Below, piece by piece: positions 24,491 through 32,142 of a stretch of DNA of 44,787 nucleotides. Source of the stretch: Thermoplasmatales archaeon SG8-52-3 (GTDB lineage Archaea; Thermoplasmatota; E2; DHVEG-1); NCBI GenBank assembly GCA_001595915.1, contig LSSG01000059.1, positions 1 through 44,787 of the forward strand. Direction: 5' to 3'. The translations under genes were made by a program, and so were the position numbers. The first letter of the stretch is position 1. Every line of letters starts with the position of its first letter. The notes beneath the pieces were generated by a model. The model saw only the letters and a list, made by a program, of their open reading frames with translations. It searched no databases and was not told where the DNA came from.

Positions 24491-25741
24491 ATGGTTGTAA
24501 ATATTGAGAGGTTATTTTCAAAAAAAGCAAAAATGCTTAGAGCATCTGAAATTAGAGAGCTACTGAAGGTTACTCAGATTCCAGATATGATATCATTTGG
24601 AGGAGGACTTCCAAATCCATCAGCATTTCCAGTTGATATTATACATCAATGTATTGATAAGATATTTATTGATGATATTAACAATGCTCTTCAGTATGGT
24701 TCTACAGAGGGTCTAATACCGCTAAGAGCCGCTCTTGCTGAAAGAATGAAAAAAAACAATAAAATTAGTTGTACGCTCCATGATATATTGGTTACAACTG
24801 GCGCTCAACAAGCCTTGTTTTTATCAGCACTTTGTTTTTTAGACCCTGGAGATACTTATTTGTCTAGTGTTCCGACATATCTTGGAGCTATTCAAGCATT
24901 TGGTGCTTTTGAAGCAAACTGTGAATCAATTCCAATGACTGATGTAGATATTGATATTGATTCACTTAGAAGGAATTTAGAAAGATTGCACAGAACTGGG
25001 ATAAATCCTAAATTTCTCTATACTGTCTCTAATTTTCAAAATCCATCAGGTGAAACTGTTTCTCTTAGTAATAGAAAAGAGCTTCTTGATATTGCTTCTG
25101 AATATGATTTTCTTATTATTGAGGATGATCCTTATGGAGAGCTAATATTTGAAGGTGAATTTATTCCTCCTATAAAATCATTTGATAAGAAAGGAAGGGT
25201 AATTTATGTTAGTACCTTTTCAAAGATACTTGCTCCTGGTTTTAGACTAGGATGGGTTATTGCCTCAAAGGAAATAATAGATAAATTTGTTCTTGCGAAG
25301 CAGGCAGCTGATCTATGTACAAATGTCTTTAGTCAATATGTAGCCTGTGAATATATTAATGGTGGTTATTTAGATAAACAGGTTTTAGAAATAAAAAAGT
25401 TGTATAAGAGAAAGCGTGATATAATGTTAGATTCTTTAAAAAAATATTTTCCTAAGGATGCAAAATGGACGATTCCAAATGGGGGTATGTTTATTTGGAT
25501 AACTCTTCCTGAGGGTATTAATACAAATTTAATGTTACAAAAAGCAATAGCAAGAAAAGTTGCATATGTGTCAGGATCTGCTTTTTTTCCAGATGGAGGA
25601 AATTATAATTCAATAAGGTTGAATTTTTCTTTCTCTGATGACAATATAATAAAAAAAGGAATTCAACGACTTGCAGAAGTTATAAAAGATGAATTGACAA
25701 CAAACTATAAGAAAGGTGCAATTTTTCAAGAGGGTGTTTAA
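24491..25741 (+). CDS. PLP-dependent aminotransferase, class I/II (2-aminoadipate type)
   Basis: This 416-residue protein is a fold type I aminotransferase of the LysN/2-aminoadipate and aromatic group. It shows ISFGGGLPNPSAFP at the N-terminus, LQYGSTEGLIPLR, the phenylalanine-stacking region VTTGAQQALFL, NFQNPSGETVS, EDDPYGELIF and the Schiff-base lysine in VSTFSKILAPGFRLGW. Such enzymes exchange amino groups between 2-oxoglutarate and aromatic, branched or aminoadipate substrates. The TATA element TTTATAAAA lies about 30 nt before the ATG, so the RNA is probably nearly leaderless. It stands alone and its substrate is not deducible. Confidence 0.92.
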   Translation: MVVNIERLFSKKAKMLRASEIRELLKVTQIPDMISFGGGLPNPSAFPVDIIHQCIDKIFIDDINNALQYGSTEGLIPLRAALAERMKKNNKISCTLHDILVTTGAQQALFLSALCFLDPGDTYLSSVPTYLGAIQAFGAFEANCESIPMTDVDIDIDSLRRNLERLHRTGINPKFLYTVSNFQNPSGETVSLSNRKELLDIASEYDFLIIEDDPYGELIFEGEFIPPIKSFDKKGRVIYVSTFSKILAPGFRLGWVIASKEIIDKFVLAKQAADLCTNVFSQYVACEYINGGYLDKQVLEIKKLYKRKRDIMLDSLKKYFPKDAKWTIPNGGMFIWITLPEGINTNLMLQKAIARKVAYVSGSAFFPDGGNYNSIRLNFSFSDDNIIKKGIQRLAEVIKDELTTNYKKGAIFQEGV

Positions 25742-25831
25742 AAATATATTTTATATTTATTGGAAGCAATATATAAAACTATCTAAAAGTTCTCTATTGT
25801 ATTTTATTTAGTTTTAAGCTTATTTTTTAAC

Positions 25832-26341
25832 TTATAATCTACCTTCTCTATTTGTTATATAATATTTTTCTAAATGTTTTGGGAAATCCTTCTTTGGAAT
25901 ATAACCCATATCACACCAGTTTTGAACTTTTTCAATCTGTTTTTTTAATTCCTGTTTCTTCTCGCCCTCTGGTAAAAGATCATGAAGTGCTTTCATTATA
26001 ACAAGATCCATATAGCGATATTTCATCTCTTCAAAAGGTCCGATTGCATAAACCGCATATGGATTATAAACTTTCTCAGCAACAGATTCTGTTCTATACA
26101 TTTCAAAATTTTTTACATAAATGTGAGATGCAAACCAAACTAGGAGAAATACACCTAGAAAAATTAAAGGTATTGCAAAATATGGATGTATTCCCCTATG
26201 AGAAATAAAAGGATATATTGTAAATGATAGATTAAGAATTAACATTATAAGACTACCAACAGCAGCAGTTCTTTTTATTTTTACATATTGAAGGTTTATA
26301 AACCTTCTAAATTTCTCATCTTTTGCATTTCTTTTTTTCAT
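25832..26341 (-). CDS. Membrane protein with charged C-terminal domain, unknown
   Basis: This 169-residue protein has a basic N-terminus, two transmembrane helices (AVGSLIMLILNLSFTIYPF; FAIPLIFLGVFLLVWFASH) and a cytoplasmic helical domain with KVYNPYAVYAIGPFEEMKYR and a KKQELKKQIEKVQNW coiled segment. I recognise no family. It lies between an aminotransferase and the thermosome gene, with the thermosome upstream on the same strand and about 105 nt of spacing. Confidence 0.7.
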   Translation of the reverse strand: MKKRNAKDEKFRRFINLQYVKIKRTAAVGSLIMLILNLSFTIYPFISHRGIHPYFAIPLIFLGVFLLVWFASHIYVKNFEMYRTESVAEKVYNPYAVYAIGPFEEMKYRYMDLVIMKALHDLLPEGEKKQELKKQIEKVQNWCDMGYIPKKDFPKHLEKYYITNREGRL

Positions 26342-26447
26342 ATTAAAAACCCATTTTTTTAAAAAAGGTTAACATATTTTTCCGATTCCATAGATTATTT
26401 AATTTATCTCATTGTTTGGTATTTTTTTAAAATTGATAGGATATCAT

Positions 26448-28076
26448 TTAATAATCATCTAAATCTCCACCACTTGAAGGACCAGGTGGAGTCATGCTTG
26501 TCCCTTTAGCTGCGATAACATCATCTATTCTTAGAATCATAGTTGCTGCTTCATATGCTGATTGAATTTCCTGAATGCCTAATCTCAATGGTTCAATTAT
26601 GTTGTTTTTCAGCATATCCTCAATTTTACCATTGTTTAGATTTATTCCAGAATATTTATTTCCCTTCTTATGTGCTCTACGTAGTTCAAGCATTATATCA
26701 ATAGGATCAAGACCAGCATTTTCAGATAATACTCTTGGTATTATTTCTAAGGCATTTGCAAAAGCTTCAATCGCCATTTGCTCTCTACCACCAATACTTG
26801 GTGCATAATTACGAAGAGACATTGCTATCTCTGTTGCAGTAGCACCTCCTCCAACAGTTATCTTTCCATCTTCAATTGCAATCTTTACAACAGAAAGTGC
26901 ATCATGAAGTCCTCTTTCAAGTTCATCGACAACATGTTCAGTCCCTCCTCTAATTAGAATGGAAACTGCTTTAGGGTTTTTACAATCATAAATAAATGTC
27001 ATTTTATCTTCGCCAATTTTTTTCTCTTCAACTGAACCTGCAAAACCAAGATCCTTGGATGTAAGATCTGCTAGGTTTGCAACAATTTTTGCACCAGTTG
27101 CTTTACTTAGCTTTTCAATATCGCTTTCACTTACACTTTTTAATGCATATATTCCTTCCTTTGAAAGGAAATGTTCAGCCAAATCGTCAATTCCCTTTTG
27201 ACAGATTAGGACATTTGCTCCACTATTTTTAACATAGTTAATCATTTTTTTCAACATGTCCTCTTCTTCATCAAGGAAGTGCTGTAACTGTGATGGATCA
27301 CTTATTTCAATACGTGCGTCAAATTCGGTTTTCTTTATTTCAAAAGCAGAGTTTATCAATGCAACCTTAGCGTTTTTAACCCTCTTTGGCATTTCTTCAT
27401 GGATTCTTTCTTTATCTAAAATTATTCCTTTAAAAATTTCAGTATTTTCAATACTTCCTCCTTCCTTTTTTTGAATTTGGATGTTATCAAGATCAACAAA
27501 GCTTTTATCATTAATTATTTCTACGATACTAGTAACAGATTCAACTATTATTTTTGCAAGAAGTTCTTTTGAGCCTGCTGCACCTTTACTTGCCATGGAG
27601 GTTAAAGCAATATTTTTAAGAGTTGTTTTATCTTCTGGTTTAATTGGAAGAGCTATATTTTTTAAAATTTCCATTGCTTTTTCAGCAGCAATTTTATAGC
27701 CATGTACAATAATTGTTGGATGAACATTTTGGTCTAAAAGATCCCCTGCATATTTTAACAATTCACCTGTTAAAACAACTGCTGTTGTAGTACCATCGCC
27801 GCATTCTTCATCTTGAGATTTGGCAACTTCAACTATCATTTTTGCAGCAGGATGCTCCACATCAATTTCTTTTAAAATTGTTGCCCCATCATTTGTAATT
27901 ACAACATCACCCATTGAATTAACTAGCATTTTGTCCATTCCTTTTGGACCTAATGTTGATTTTACTGCATCAGATATTGCATGTGCAGCCATAATGTTAT
28001 TTTTATGAGCAGTTTTTCCTTTTTCTCTCGTGGTTCCTTCTTTTAAAATTATTATAGGTTGTTGTCCAGCTATCAT
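26448..28076 (-). CDS. Thermosome subunit (group II chaperonin)
   Basis: This 542-residue protein is a complete group II chaperonin subunit: [18 protein letters not shown], the ATP loop [19 protein letters not shown], the catalytic [13 protein letters not shown], the middle-domain [18 protein letters not shown] and [14 protein letters not shown]. It forms a double-ring folding chamber that closes by its own helical protrusions. The C-terminus reads [12 protein letters not shown], not the common GGM-rich tail. TTTGGAG is the likely ribosome binding site. The promoter region contains an imperfect palindrome around the TATA element (28112-28167). Confidence 0.97.
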   Translation of the reverse strand: MIAGQQPIIILKEGTTREKGKTAHKNNIMAAHAISDAVKSTLGPKGMDKMLVNSMGDVVITNDGATILKEIDVEHPAAKMIVEVAKSQDEECGDGTTTAVVLTGELLKYAGDLLDQNVHPTIIVHGYKIAAEKAMEILKNIALPIKPEDKTTLKNIALTSMASKGAAGSKELLAKIIVESVTSIVEIINDKSFVDLDNIQIQKKEGGSIENTEIFKGIILDKERIHEEMPKRVKNAKVALINSAFEIKKTEFDARIEISDPSQLQHFLDEEEDMLKKMINYVKNSGANVLICQKGIDDLAEHFLSKEGIYALKSVSESDIEKLSKATGAKIVANLADLTSKDLGFAGSVEEKKIGEDKMTFIYDCKNPKAVSILIRGGTEHVVDELERGLHDALSVVKIAIEDGKITVGGGATATEIAMSLRNYAPSIGGREQMAIEAFANALEIIPRVLSENAGLDPIDIMLELRRAHKKGNKYSGINLNNGKIEDMLKNNIIEPLRLGIQEIQSAYEAATMILRIDDVIAAKGTSMTPPGPSSGGDLDDY

Positions 28077-28111
28077 ATTTATCTAAACTCCAAATATTGT
28101 TTAATCAAGAA

Positions 28112-28167
28112 ATGAGAGTTTAAGAGGGAGGAGAATATTTTTATAATAAACCTCTATTCGCTCTCAT
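28112..28167 (-). promoter_or_regulatory. Inverted repeat around the thermosome promoter
   Basis: ATGAGAG (28112-28118) pairs with CTCTCAT (28161-28167), and inside them AGAGG (28123-28127) pairs with CCTCT (28151-28155). The centre, read on the minus strand, is TTTATTATAAAAATA, a good TATA box about 70-80 nt upstream of the thermosome ATG. The symmetry is visible; control of heat-shock expression is inferred. Confidence 0.5.
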
Positions 28168-28301
28168 CCCTATGATCTTTTTTATAACTTTTTTTCCTGA
28201 TTAAAGTTATTTTTTAGTTAAATACAATAAATTCATAAAAATATCCAGAGAAAAACCTCAAAAATCAACAAAAAAACACAATTAAACACGGATATTATAT
28301 T

Positions 28302-28757
28302 TTAAGGTATTTCTAAAGGTGAAATAAATTCCCGATCAGCTTCTAAAACACTTACAATTTCTTCATCTTTTAAACCTAAAGGAAGTAATTGTAATCTAAT
28401 TATCTCTTTTAATTCCTTATATGATTGAGCAACCATAAAAATTGCAAGTCGCTTATTTCCAGAAATCTGATATACGCGTAATACATTTTTTACTTTTTTT
28501 AACTTTTCTGTTATTGAATCAAGGTCTAAGGATGATATTGGATTTGCAAAAATCATGGCAAAAAAATTCAATCCAAGAGCAGTCTTATCAATTAGTGCAG
28601 TATACCCCTGAATAATTCCGACTCTTTCCATTGCTTTTATTCGATCTCTTATTGTTGTTTCAGAGCGTTTAAGTTCAGAAGCAATTTCTTTATAAGTAAC
28701 TCTTGCATCTTTTTGAAGTAGAAATAGAATTTGTTTATTTATATTATCAATTTTCAT
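28302..28757 (-). CDS. Lrp/AsnC-family transcriptional regulator
   Basis: This 151-residue protein has an N-terminal helix-turn-helix (DNINKQILFLLQKDARVTYK; SELKRSETTIRDRIKAMERVGIIQGYT) and a C-terminal RAM-like alpha/beta domain (FFAMIFANPIS, VYQISGNKRLAIFMVAQ). The order and length match archaeal Lrp/AsnC regulators, which bind small molecules such as amino acids and act as dimers or octamers. Its target is unknown. It reads away from the intergenic region at 28758-29560. Confidence 0.93.
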   Translation of the reverse strand: MKIDNINKQILFLLQKDARVTYKEIASELKRSETTIRDRIKAMERVGIIQGYTALIDKTALGLNFFAMIFANPISSLDLDSITEKLKKVKNVLRVYQISGNKRLAIFMVAQSYKELKEIIRLQLLPLGLKDEEIVSVLEADREFISPLEIP

Positions 28758-28822
28758 CTTCTATAATATTTAAGAATGAAAATTGTTTTGAAAAACTTTT
28801 TTATTTAAAAAATTTAAAAAAT

Positions 28823-28896
28823 AGACGTAGACATAAGCAAAATTTTGAGAGGATGGGATTGCAGACATAAACTTTATTGCTCTATGTCTTACGTCT
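28823..28896. other. Candidate stem-loop or small RNA
   Basis: AGACGTAGACATAAGCAA (28823-28840) pairs imperfectly with TTGCTCTATGTCTTACGTCT (28877-28896) over about 17 bp, with two single-base bulges and a 36-nt loop. It lies in a gene-free region upstream of the Lrp gene. The loop repeats the element GCAGACATAA. It could be a structured RNA or an operator; no known RNA family was recognised. The strand is undetermined. Confidence 0.35.
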
Positions 28897-28953
28897 TTAT
28901 GGGGGATATTTAACTATATTTTTTAAATACTTGTAAACTTAATTTTTCATTTT

Positions 28954-29043
28954 CTACCGGAGATCATTTAATGTTTTTCCCCAAGAGTTTTCAATTTTCT
29001 TTTTTCTAACATTTTTATTTTTTTTTGTTTTTTTCTTGGGCAT
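28954..29043 (-). CDS. Basic microprotein, 29 residues
   Basis: ATG at 29043 follows GGAG with seven adenines between them and opens a 29-residue frame beginning MPKKKTKKNKNVRKKKIENS and ending at a TAG at 28954-28956. The first half is almost wholly basic and the second reads WGKTLNDLR, so an RNA- or DNA-binding tail is possible. It is 27 nt downstream of the stop of a second microprotein gene on the same strand. No family is recognised, but the start signal and reading frame are convincing. Confidence 0.5.
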   Translation of the reverse strand: MPKKKTKKNKNVRKKKIENSWGKTLNDLR

Positions 29044-29070
29044 TTTTTTCTCCATATTTATTTGTGATAA

Positions 29071-29178
29071 TTATGTAATAATAGTAAAAACTAATAGTAA
29101 TATTAAATAAATGATAATTAATGAACCGATGAAGAATCGATAGTTTGATACAAATGGTTTTCTTCTGATATAAATCAT
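29071..29178 (-). CDS. Single-span membrane microprotein, 35 residues
   Basis: ATG at 29178 follows TATGGAGAAAATT and opens a 35-residue frame: MIYIRRKPFVSNYRFF, then one hydrophobic helix to the C-terminus (residues about 17-35). A TATA-like TTTATAAC lies about 40 nt upstream. The positively charged start and hydrophobic end suggest an N-in membrane anchor. The basic microprotein follows 27 nt downstream, so they may be a two-gene unit. No known family is recognised. Confidence 0.5.
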   Translation of the reverse strand: MIYIRRKPFVSNYRFFIGSLIIIYLILLLVFTIIT

Positions 29179-29560
29179 AATTTTCTCCATATTAAATTAT
29201 AATTAATTTATTTGTTATAAATTCATAAATATTGAGCTTATTAAACAAGGAAATTCTCTAAAAATTTGGATAAAACAAGAATATTTAATCAAAATGTCTA
29301 TTTTATTTTCTTAATTTGTAAATTTATTATTTTTTTATGTTAATTATCATATAATAAAGTATATTTTGTTCCCTTTAAAATAATAAAATCTCAGAATCGA
29401 TAAATAAATATACTTCAATATTTTTTATACAATGCCTCTATTTTTGGAGAATCGGTGAAAAAATATGATCTGTATTTGACGACATAGAGGAACAAATGGG
29501 CTCCTGGAATGACCCTAAGGGAGCCCAAAATTAATTTGTTAATTATACATTATTTAATGA
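29179..29560. other. AT-rich region, no large gene; hairpins only
   Basis: This stretch has no convincing protein gene. It holds the promoter for the 35-residue gene at one end and, at 29434-29527, two nested inverted repeats described separately. The remainder is AT-rich. Confidence 0.6.
29434..29527 (+). other. Nested inverted repeats, candidate structured RNA
   Basis: CCTCTAT (29435-29441) pairs with ATAGAGG (29484-29490) around 42 nt. A GC-rich hairpin follows directly: TGGGCTCC (29497-29504), a 14-nt loop, then GGGAGCCCA (29519-29527). A TATA-like TTTTTATA lies at about 29421-29428. In such an AT-rich region, a GC-rich hairpin implies selection. It could be a small RNA or the 3' end of the convergent ParB-like transcript. 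Confidence 0.4.
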
Positions 29561-29749
29561 TTAATTTATTATATTGTCATCAATATCTGATATCTTTAAA
29601 ATTTCTTTATTAAATTTGTTATCATTATAGTTGTCCATTTCAGGTTTTAATTCATTAATTCCCATTAGTCTTAATATTTTAAACCTTTTATGACCATTTA
29701 AAATTCCTAATTTTCCACTGTTTTTTCTATAAATTACAATTGGTTCCAT
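29561..29749 (-). CDS. ParB-like small protein
   Basis: This 62-residue protein begins MEPIVIYRKNSGKLGILNGHKRFKILRLMGINEL, which resembles the first half of a ParB/Srx N-terminal domain (PIxVxxxx-LxNGHxRxxxxxxxG). The later catalytic or partner-binding parts of ParB are absent. The C-terminus is an acidic tail with IDDNIIN. It may be a free-standing ParB-like nucleotidase fold or a truncated relic. No parA-like gene lies near it. Confidence 0.55.
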   Translation of the reverse strand: MEPIVIYRKNSGKLGILNGHKRFKILRLMGINELKPEMDNYNDNKFNKEILKISDIDDNIIN

Positions 29750-29824
29750 TTTTATTTTTATTAAAATGTATCATTGTATCCCTCCTAGCTTTTCTCGTTT
29801 GATGAAATTAAGTATATAAAATTA

Positions 29825-29930
29825 TTGGATGTAAAATCCAAATTATTCTTTTATACATTGATTTTTACCAATAATTAATGGATTATTTTGGTAAAATTCC
29901 ATTTAATATAGGAAATTTACCAATAATTAT
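29825..29930 (+). promoter_or_regulatory. Operator-like repeat cluster before AhpD-like operon
   Basis: TTGGAT (29825-29830) and ATCCAA (29836-29841) form a palindrome. It is followed by three copies of a TTTACCAA-AT motif: TTTTTACCAATAATTA (29862-29877) and TTTACCAATAATTAT (29916-29930) in direct orientation, and ATTATTTTGGTAAA (29883-29896) inverted. A TATA-like TTTAATATA (29902-29910) lies between the last two. Such an arrangement is typical of a repressor or activator site. Confidence 0.5.
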
Positions 29931-29934
29931 AAAT

Positions 29935-30072
29935 ATGATGAACTACATATATATAATCATGGAAAGAAAAAAAGAAACACAAATGATTGAAAAAAGAGGT
30001 ATTGAACGAAATAGAAGATATATAAAGTATATTGAAAATAAATATAAAATAAAAAAGGGAGGTGAAAAATGA
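29935..30072 (+). CDS. Short basic protein ahead of the AhpD-like gene
   Basis: The ATG at 29935 lies about 29 nt after the TATA centre and so would be leaderless. It opens a 45-residue frame with a hydrophobic start (MMNYIYIIM) and then a strongly charged tail (ERKKETQMIEKRG; NKYKIKKGGEK). The stop overlaps the next ATG as ATGA (30069-30072), a common sign of translational coupling. No family is recognised. Confidence 0.4.
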   Translation: MMNYIYIIMERKKETQMIEKRGIERNRRYIKYIENKYKIKKGGEK

Positions 30073-30635
30073 TAAATAAATATAGCTCTAGAGAAATTTT
30101 GAAAAATAATGAAATTAAAAACAGACTGACAGAATGCTTTAAAAAATGTGCTGCAGGTAGACACCAACTTAGAAGATGTGTTGTAAATGCAATGAATGCA
30201 GGTTTGACAAAGGAAAATATCTTAAGTATTGTTAACAAAATGGCTACAGGAGTAATGTATGATGAAGCTTCGTTATGTGCAATAGTTGCAATTGGACAAG
30301 CTTTAAGATATGAAGAAAAGCATGGTAAAACAAAATCTTTGTTAATAACTGAGAGAAATAGAGATACTATTGAAAATAAACTTAAAGATTGTTTTAAAAA
30401 GTGTGGTTTAGCTAGAAGACAACTTAGAAAATGCATAGTAAATACTTTAGATCTAGGTTTAACTAAGGAAGAAGTTTTAGCTCTATCAGATGACATTGTT
30501 GGTGGTTTTGGAAAAGATGGAGTATCTTTATGTGCAATAGTTGCAGTAAATCAAGTATTAGAATACGAAGATAGTCTAAGAACAAAACCGTTAGATATTC
30601 TAAAAGAACGAGATATTGAAAGAGACGATACTTAA
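30069..30635 (+). CDS. Duplicated AhpD/CMD-like protein with CxxxC
   Basis: This 188-residue protein follows GGGAGGTGA and has two tandem helical repeats of about 65 residues. Repeat 1 has CFKKCAAGRHQLRRCVVNAM with NAGLTKENIL and LCAIVAIGQALRYEE; repeat 2 has CFKKCGLARRQLRKCIVN with DLGLTKEEVL and LCAIVAVNQVLEYED. The GLTKEEI element and following helices resemble the AhpD/carboxymuconolactone decarboxylase fold, but the usual CxxC is replaced by CxxxC with a third and fourth cysteine. A redox or thiol role is possible, not shown. The sulfite-exporter-like gene follows 44 nt later, so a sulfur-linked function is plausible. Confidence 0.65.
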   Translation: MINKYSSREILKNNEIKNRLTECFKKCAAGRHQLRRCVVNAMNAGLTKENILSIVNKMATGVMYDEASLCAIVAIGQALRYEEKHGKTKSLLITERNRDTIENKLKDCFKKCGLARRQLRKCIVNTLDLGLTKEEVLALSDDIVGGFGKDGVSLCAIVAVNQVLEYEDSLRTKPLDILKERDIERDDT

Positions 30636-30679
30636 TTTTTAAATTCAGTATAAAAACAAAACTAAAAATAGGGAAAAAA

Positions 30680-31468
30680 ATGAACGAGCTAATGAGCATA
30701 GAACTATTTGGCTTAGAAATTTTTATATTTGTAATATTATTAGCTTTTTTCAGTGAACTCTTAGACTCAACTCTTGGTATGGGGTATGGAACAACTTTAA
30801 CACCTATATTGATGTTATTTGGTTTTGGTGCACTTGCAATTGTACCATGTGTACTTTTATCCGAATTAATAACTGGTATAAGTGCTGGTATGGTACATCA
30901 TAAGATTGGTAATGTCAGTTTCAAACGTGGTTCAGTTCATTTAAAAATTGCTATTGTACTAGCAACTTGTAGTATTATTGGTGCAACTCTTGCAGTTTTT
31001 ATTGCAATAAGTTTACCAAAATTTTGGTTAAATCTATATATTGGTCTAATGGTTCTAATGATGGGAATAATCATTCTTTTAGCATTGAATAAAAATTTTA
31101 GATTCTCATGGAAAAAAATTGTTGGATTGGGTTCAATTGCTGCTTTTAATAAGGGAATGAGTGGTGGAGGTTATGGACCAGTTGTAACTGGTGGTCAGAT
31201 TCTATCAGGTGTTAATGGTAATAATGCAGTAGGTATCACTTCTCTTGCCGAAGGTTTAACCTGTATAGTTGGTGTTATTGTATATATTATATCTCCAGAA
31301 ATAATTAACTGGAGTCTTGCACCTTCTCTAATAATCGGAGCCTTATTATCTGTTCCATTTTCTGCATTTATAGTTAAAAATATTCCAACAAAAGCCTTAA
31401 AAGTTGCAATAGGAACTCTTACTATAATTCTTGGTGTTATTACTTTAATTAAGGTGATTAATTTCTAA
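30680..31468 (+). CDS. TauE/SafE-family sulfite or sulfonate exporter
   Basis: This 262-residue protein has about eight transmembrane segments with the TauE/SafE signature: AFFSELLDSTLGMGYGTTLTP in the first helix, LLSELITGISAGMVHHKIGN, then GMSGGGYGPVVTGGQILSG at the start of the second half, and VPFSAFIVKNIP near the end. The family exports sulfite or other organosulfur anions, or imports related compounds. It is the middle gene of a run: AhpD-like, exporter, DUF2061. The family is clear; the substrate is inferred. Confidence 0.92.
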   Translation: MNELMSIELFGLEIFIFVILLAFFSELLDSTLGMGYGTTLTPILMLFGFGALAIVPCVLLSELITGISAGMVHHKIGNVSFKRGSVHLKIAIVLATCSIIGATLAVFIAISLPKFWLNLYIGLMVLMMGIIILLALNKNFRFSWKKIVGLGSIAAFNKGMSGGGYGPVVTGGQILSGVNGNNAVGITSLAEGLTCIVGVIVYIISPEIINWSLAPSLIIGALLSVPFSAFIVKNIPTKALKVAIGTLTIILGVITLIKVINF

Positions 31469-31483
31469 ATAAACCGATTTAAA

Positions 31484-31687
31484 ATGAAATAAACAAGAAA
31501 ACGATCCATAGCAAAAACAATAAGTTATCGAATTATTTGTATACTCATATTATGTATTGTAACATATTCAATTACAAAAGATCTTATTCAAATGACCTTT
31601 ATTGCTATAATTTTTCAGTTTATCCAGATAATAGTTTATTATTTTCATGAAAGATTGTGGGATATAATTAAATGGGGATATTTGTAA
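31484..31687 (+). pseudogene. DUF2061 membrane protein gene with an early stop codon
   Basis: Reading from ATG at 31484, codon 3 is TAA (31490-31492), followed by an intact frame of 64 codons: TRKRSIAKTISYRIICILIL, then two membrane segments and YYFHERLWDIIKWGYL. That is the whole DUF2061 family profile, which normally begins MKETRKRS, so a single base change GAA to TAA is enough to explain it. No alternative start codon exists before residue 30 or so. It may be a recent pseudogene or a sequencing error. DUF2061 genes often accompany sulfur metabolism genes, matching the exporter just upstream. Confidence 0.75.
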
Positions 31688-31786
31688 TTGTTTAATTATT
31701 AATAATTATTGAATTTTTAACAAAATATTTTGTAAATATAACAAATTATTTATGTTAATTATTGTTTTTATTTTTTAGGAGTTTTT

Positions 31787-31969
31787 ATGAAGATAGAACT
31801 GGATGAAATATCATGTATAACAGATACCTCGATAACGATAAGAGGATCTCGTAGACGAATTACTGTTCCTTCAGAAATTGTTGAAATTCTTGATCTAAAA
31901 GATGGTGACAAATTACGTTGGATTGTTTTTAAAAATAAAGATATTCATATCCAAAAAGTGAAAAAATAA
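31787..31969 (+). CDS. AbrB/SpoVT-like DNA-binding protein
   Basis: This 60-residue protein is a single swapped-hairpin AbrB domain: ITIRGSRRRITVPSEIVEILDLKDGDKLRWIV. Such proteins form dimers and bind DNA as transition-state regulators or antitoxins. No toxin gene is next to it. A ribosome binding site, TTAGGAG, lies about 7 nt upstream of the ATG. The long AT-rich gap upstream suggests its own promoter. Confidence 0.87.
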   Translation: MKIELDEISCITDTSITIRGSRRRITVPSEIVEILDLKDGDKLRWIVFKNKDIHIQKVKK

Positions 31970-32025
31970 ATTTATTTAATCTATTATTTATTTTTACCTA
32001 ATCCAGTCTTGATATGTACAGATAG

Positions 32026-32142
32026 TTAAGGTTTTCTTATTTTTCTTTTTAATTTCTTTTTTGTTTCATCTTTGTAATCTTCATCTGTTAATAAACCTTT
32101 ACGCAAATATTTTATTGGAAAATCTCCTTTTTTCTTGGTCAT
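32026..32142 (-). CDS. Small basic protein, 38 residues
   Basis: ATG at 32142 opens a 38-residue frame: MTKKKGDFPIKYLRKGLLTD, then EDYKDETKKKLKRKIRKP. The sequence is strongly basic at both ends and could bind nucleic acid. A weak TATA is present upstream. I recognise no family; it is smaller than common archaeal chromatin proteins. Confidence 0.45.
   Translation of the reverse strand: MTKKKGDFPIKYLRKGLLTDEDYKDETKKKLKRKIRKP

Noticed and set aside
29561-29749. ParB-like protein as part of a plasmid partition system
   Set aside because: No ParA-like ATPase, replication gene or parS-like repeat array lies near. Only the first half of the domain is present.
29957-30496. Long minus-strand frame of 179 residues
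   Set aside because: It is a shadow of the AhpD-like gene on the plus strand, which has a ribosome binding site, internal repeats and a family pattern. The minus frame is low-complexity (Phe, Leu, Ser) with no start signal.
31490-31492. TAA in DUF2061 as an amino acid codon
   Set aside because: No known archaeal recoding uses TAA. A single substitution or error is simpler.
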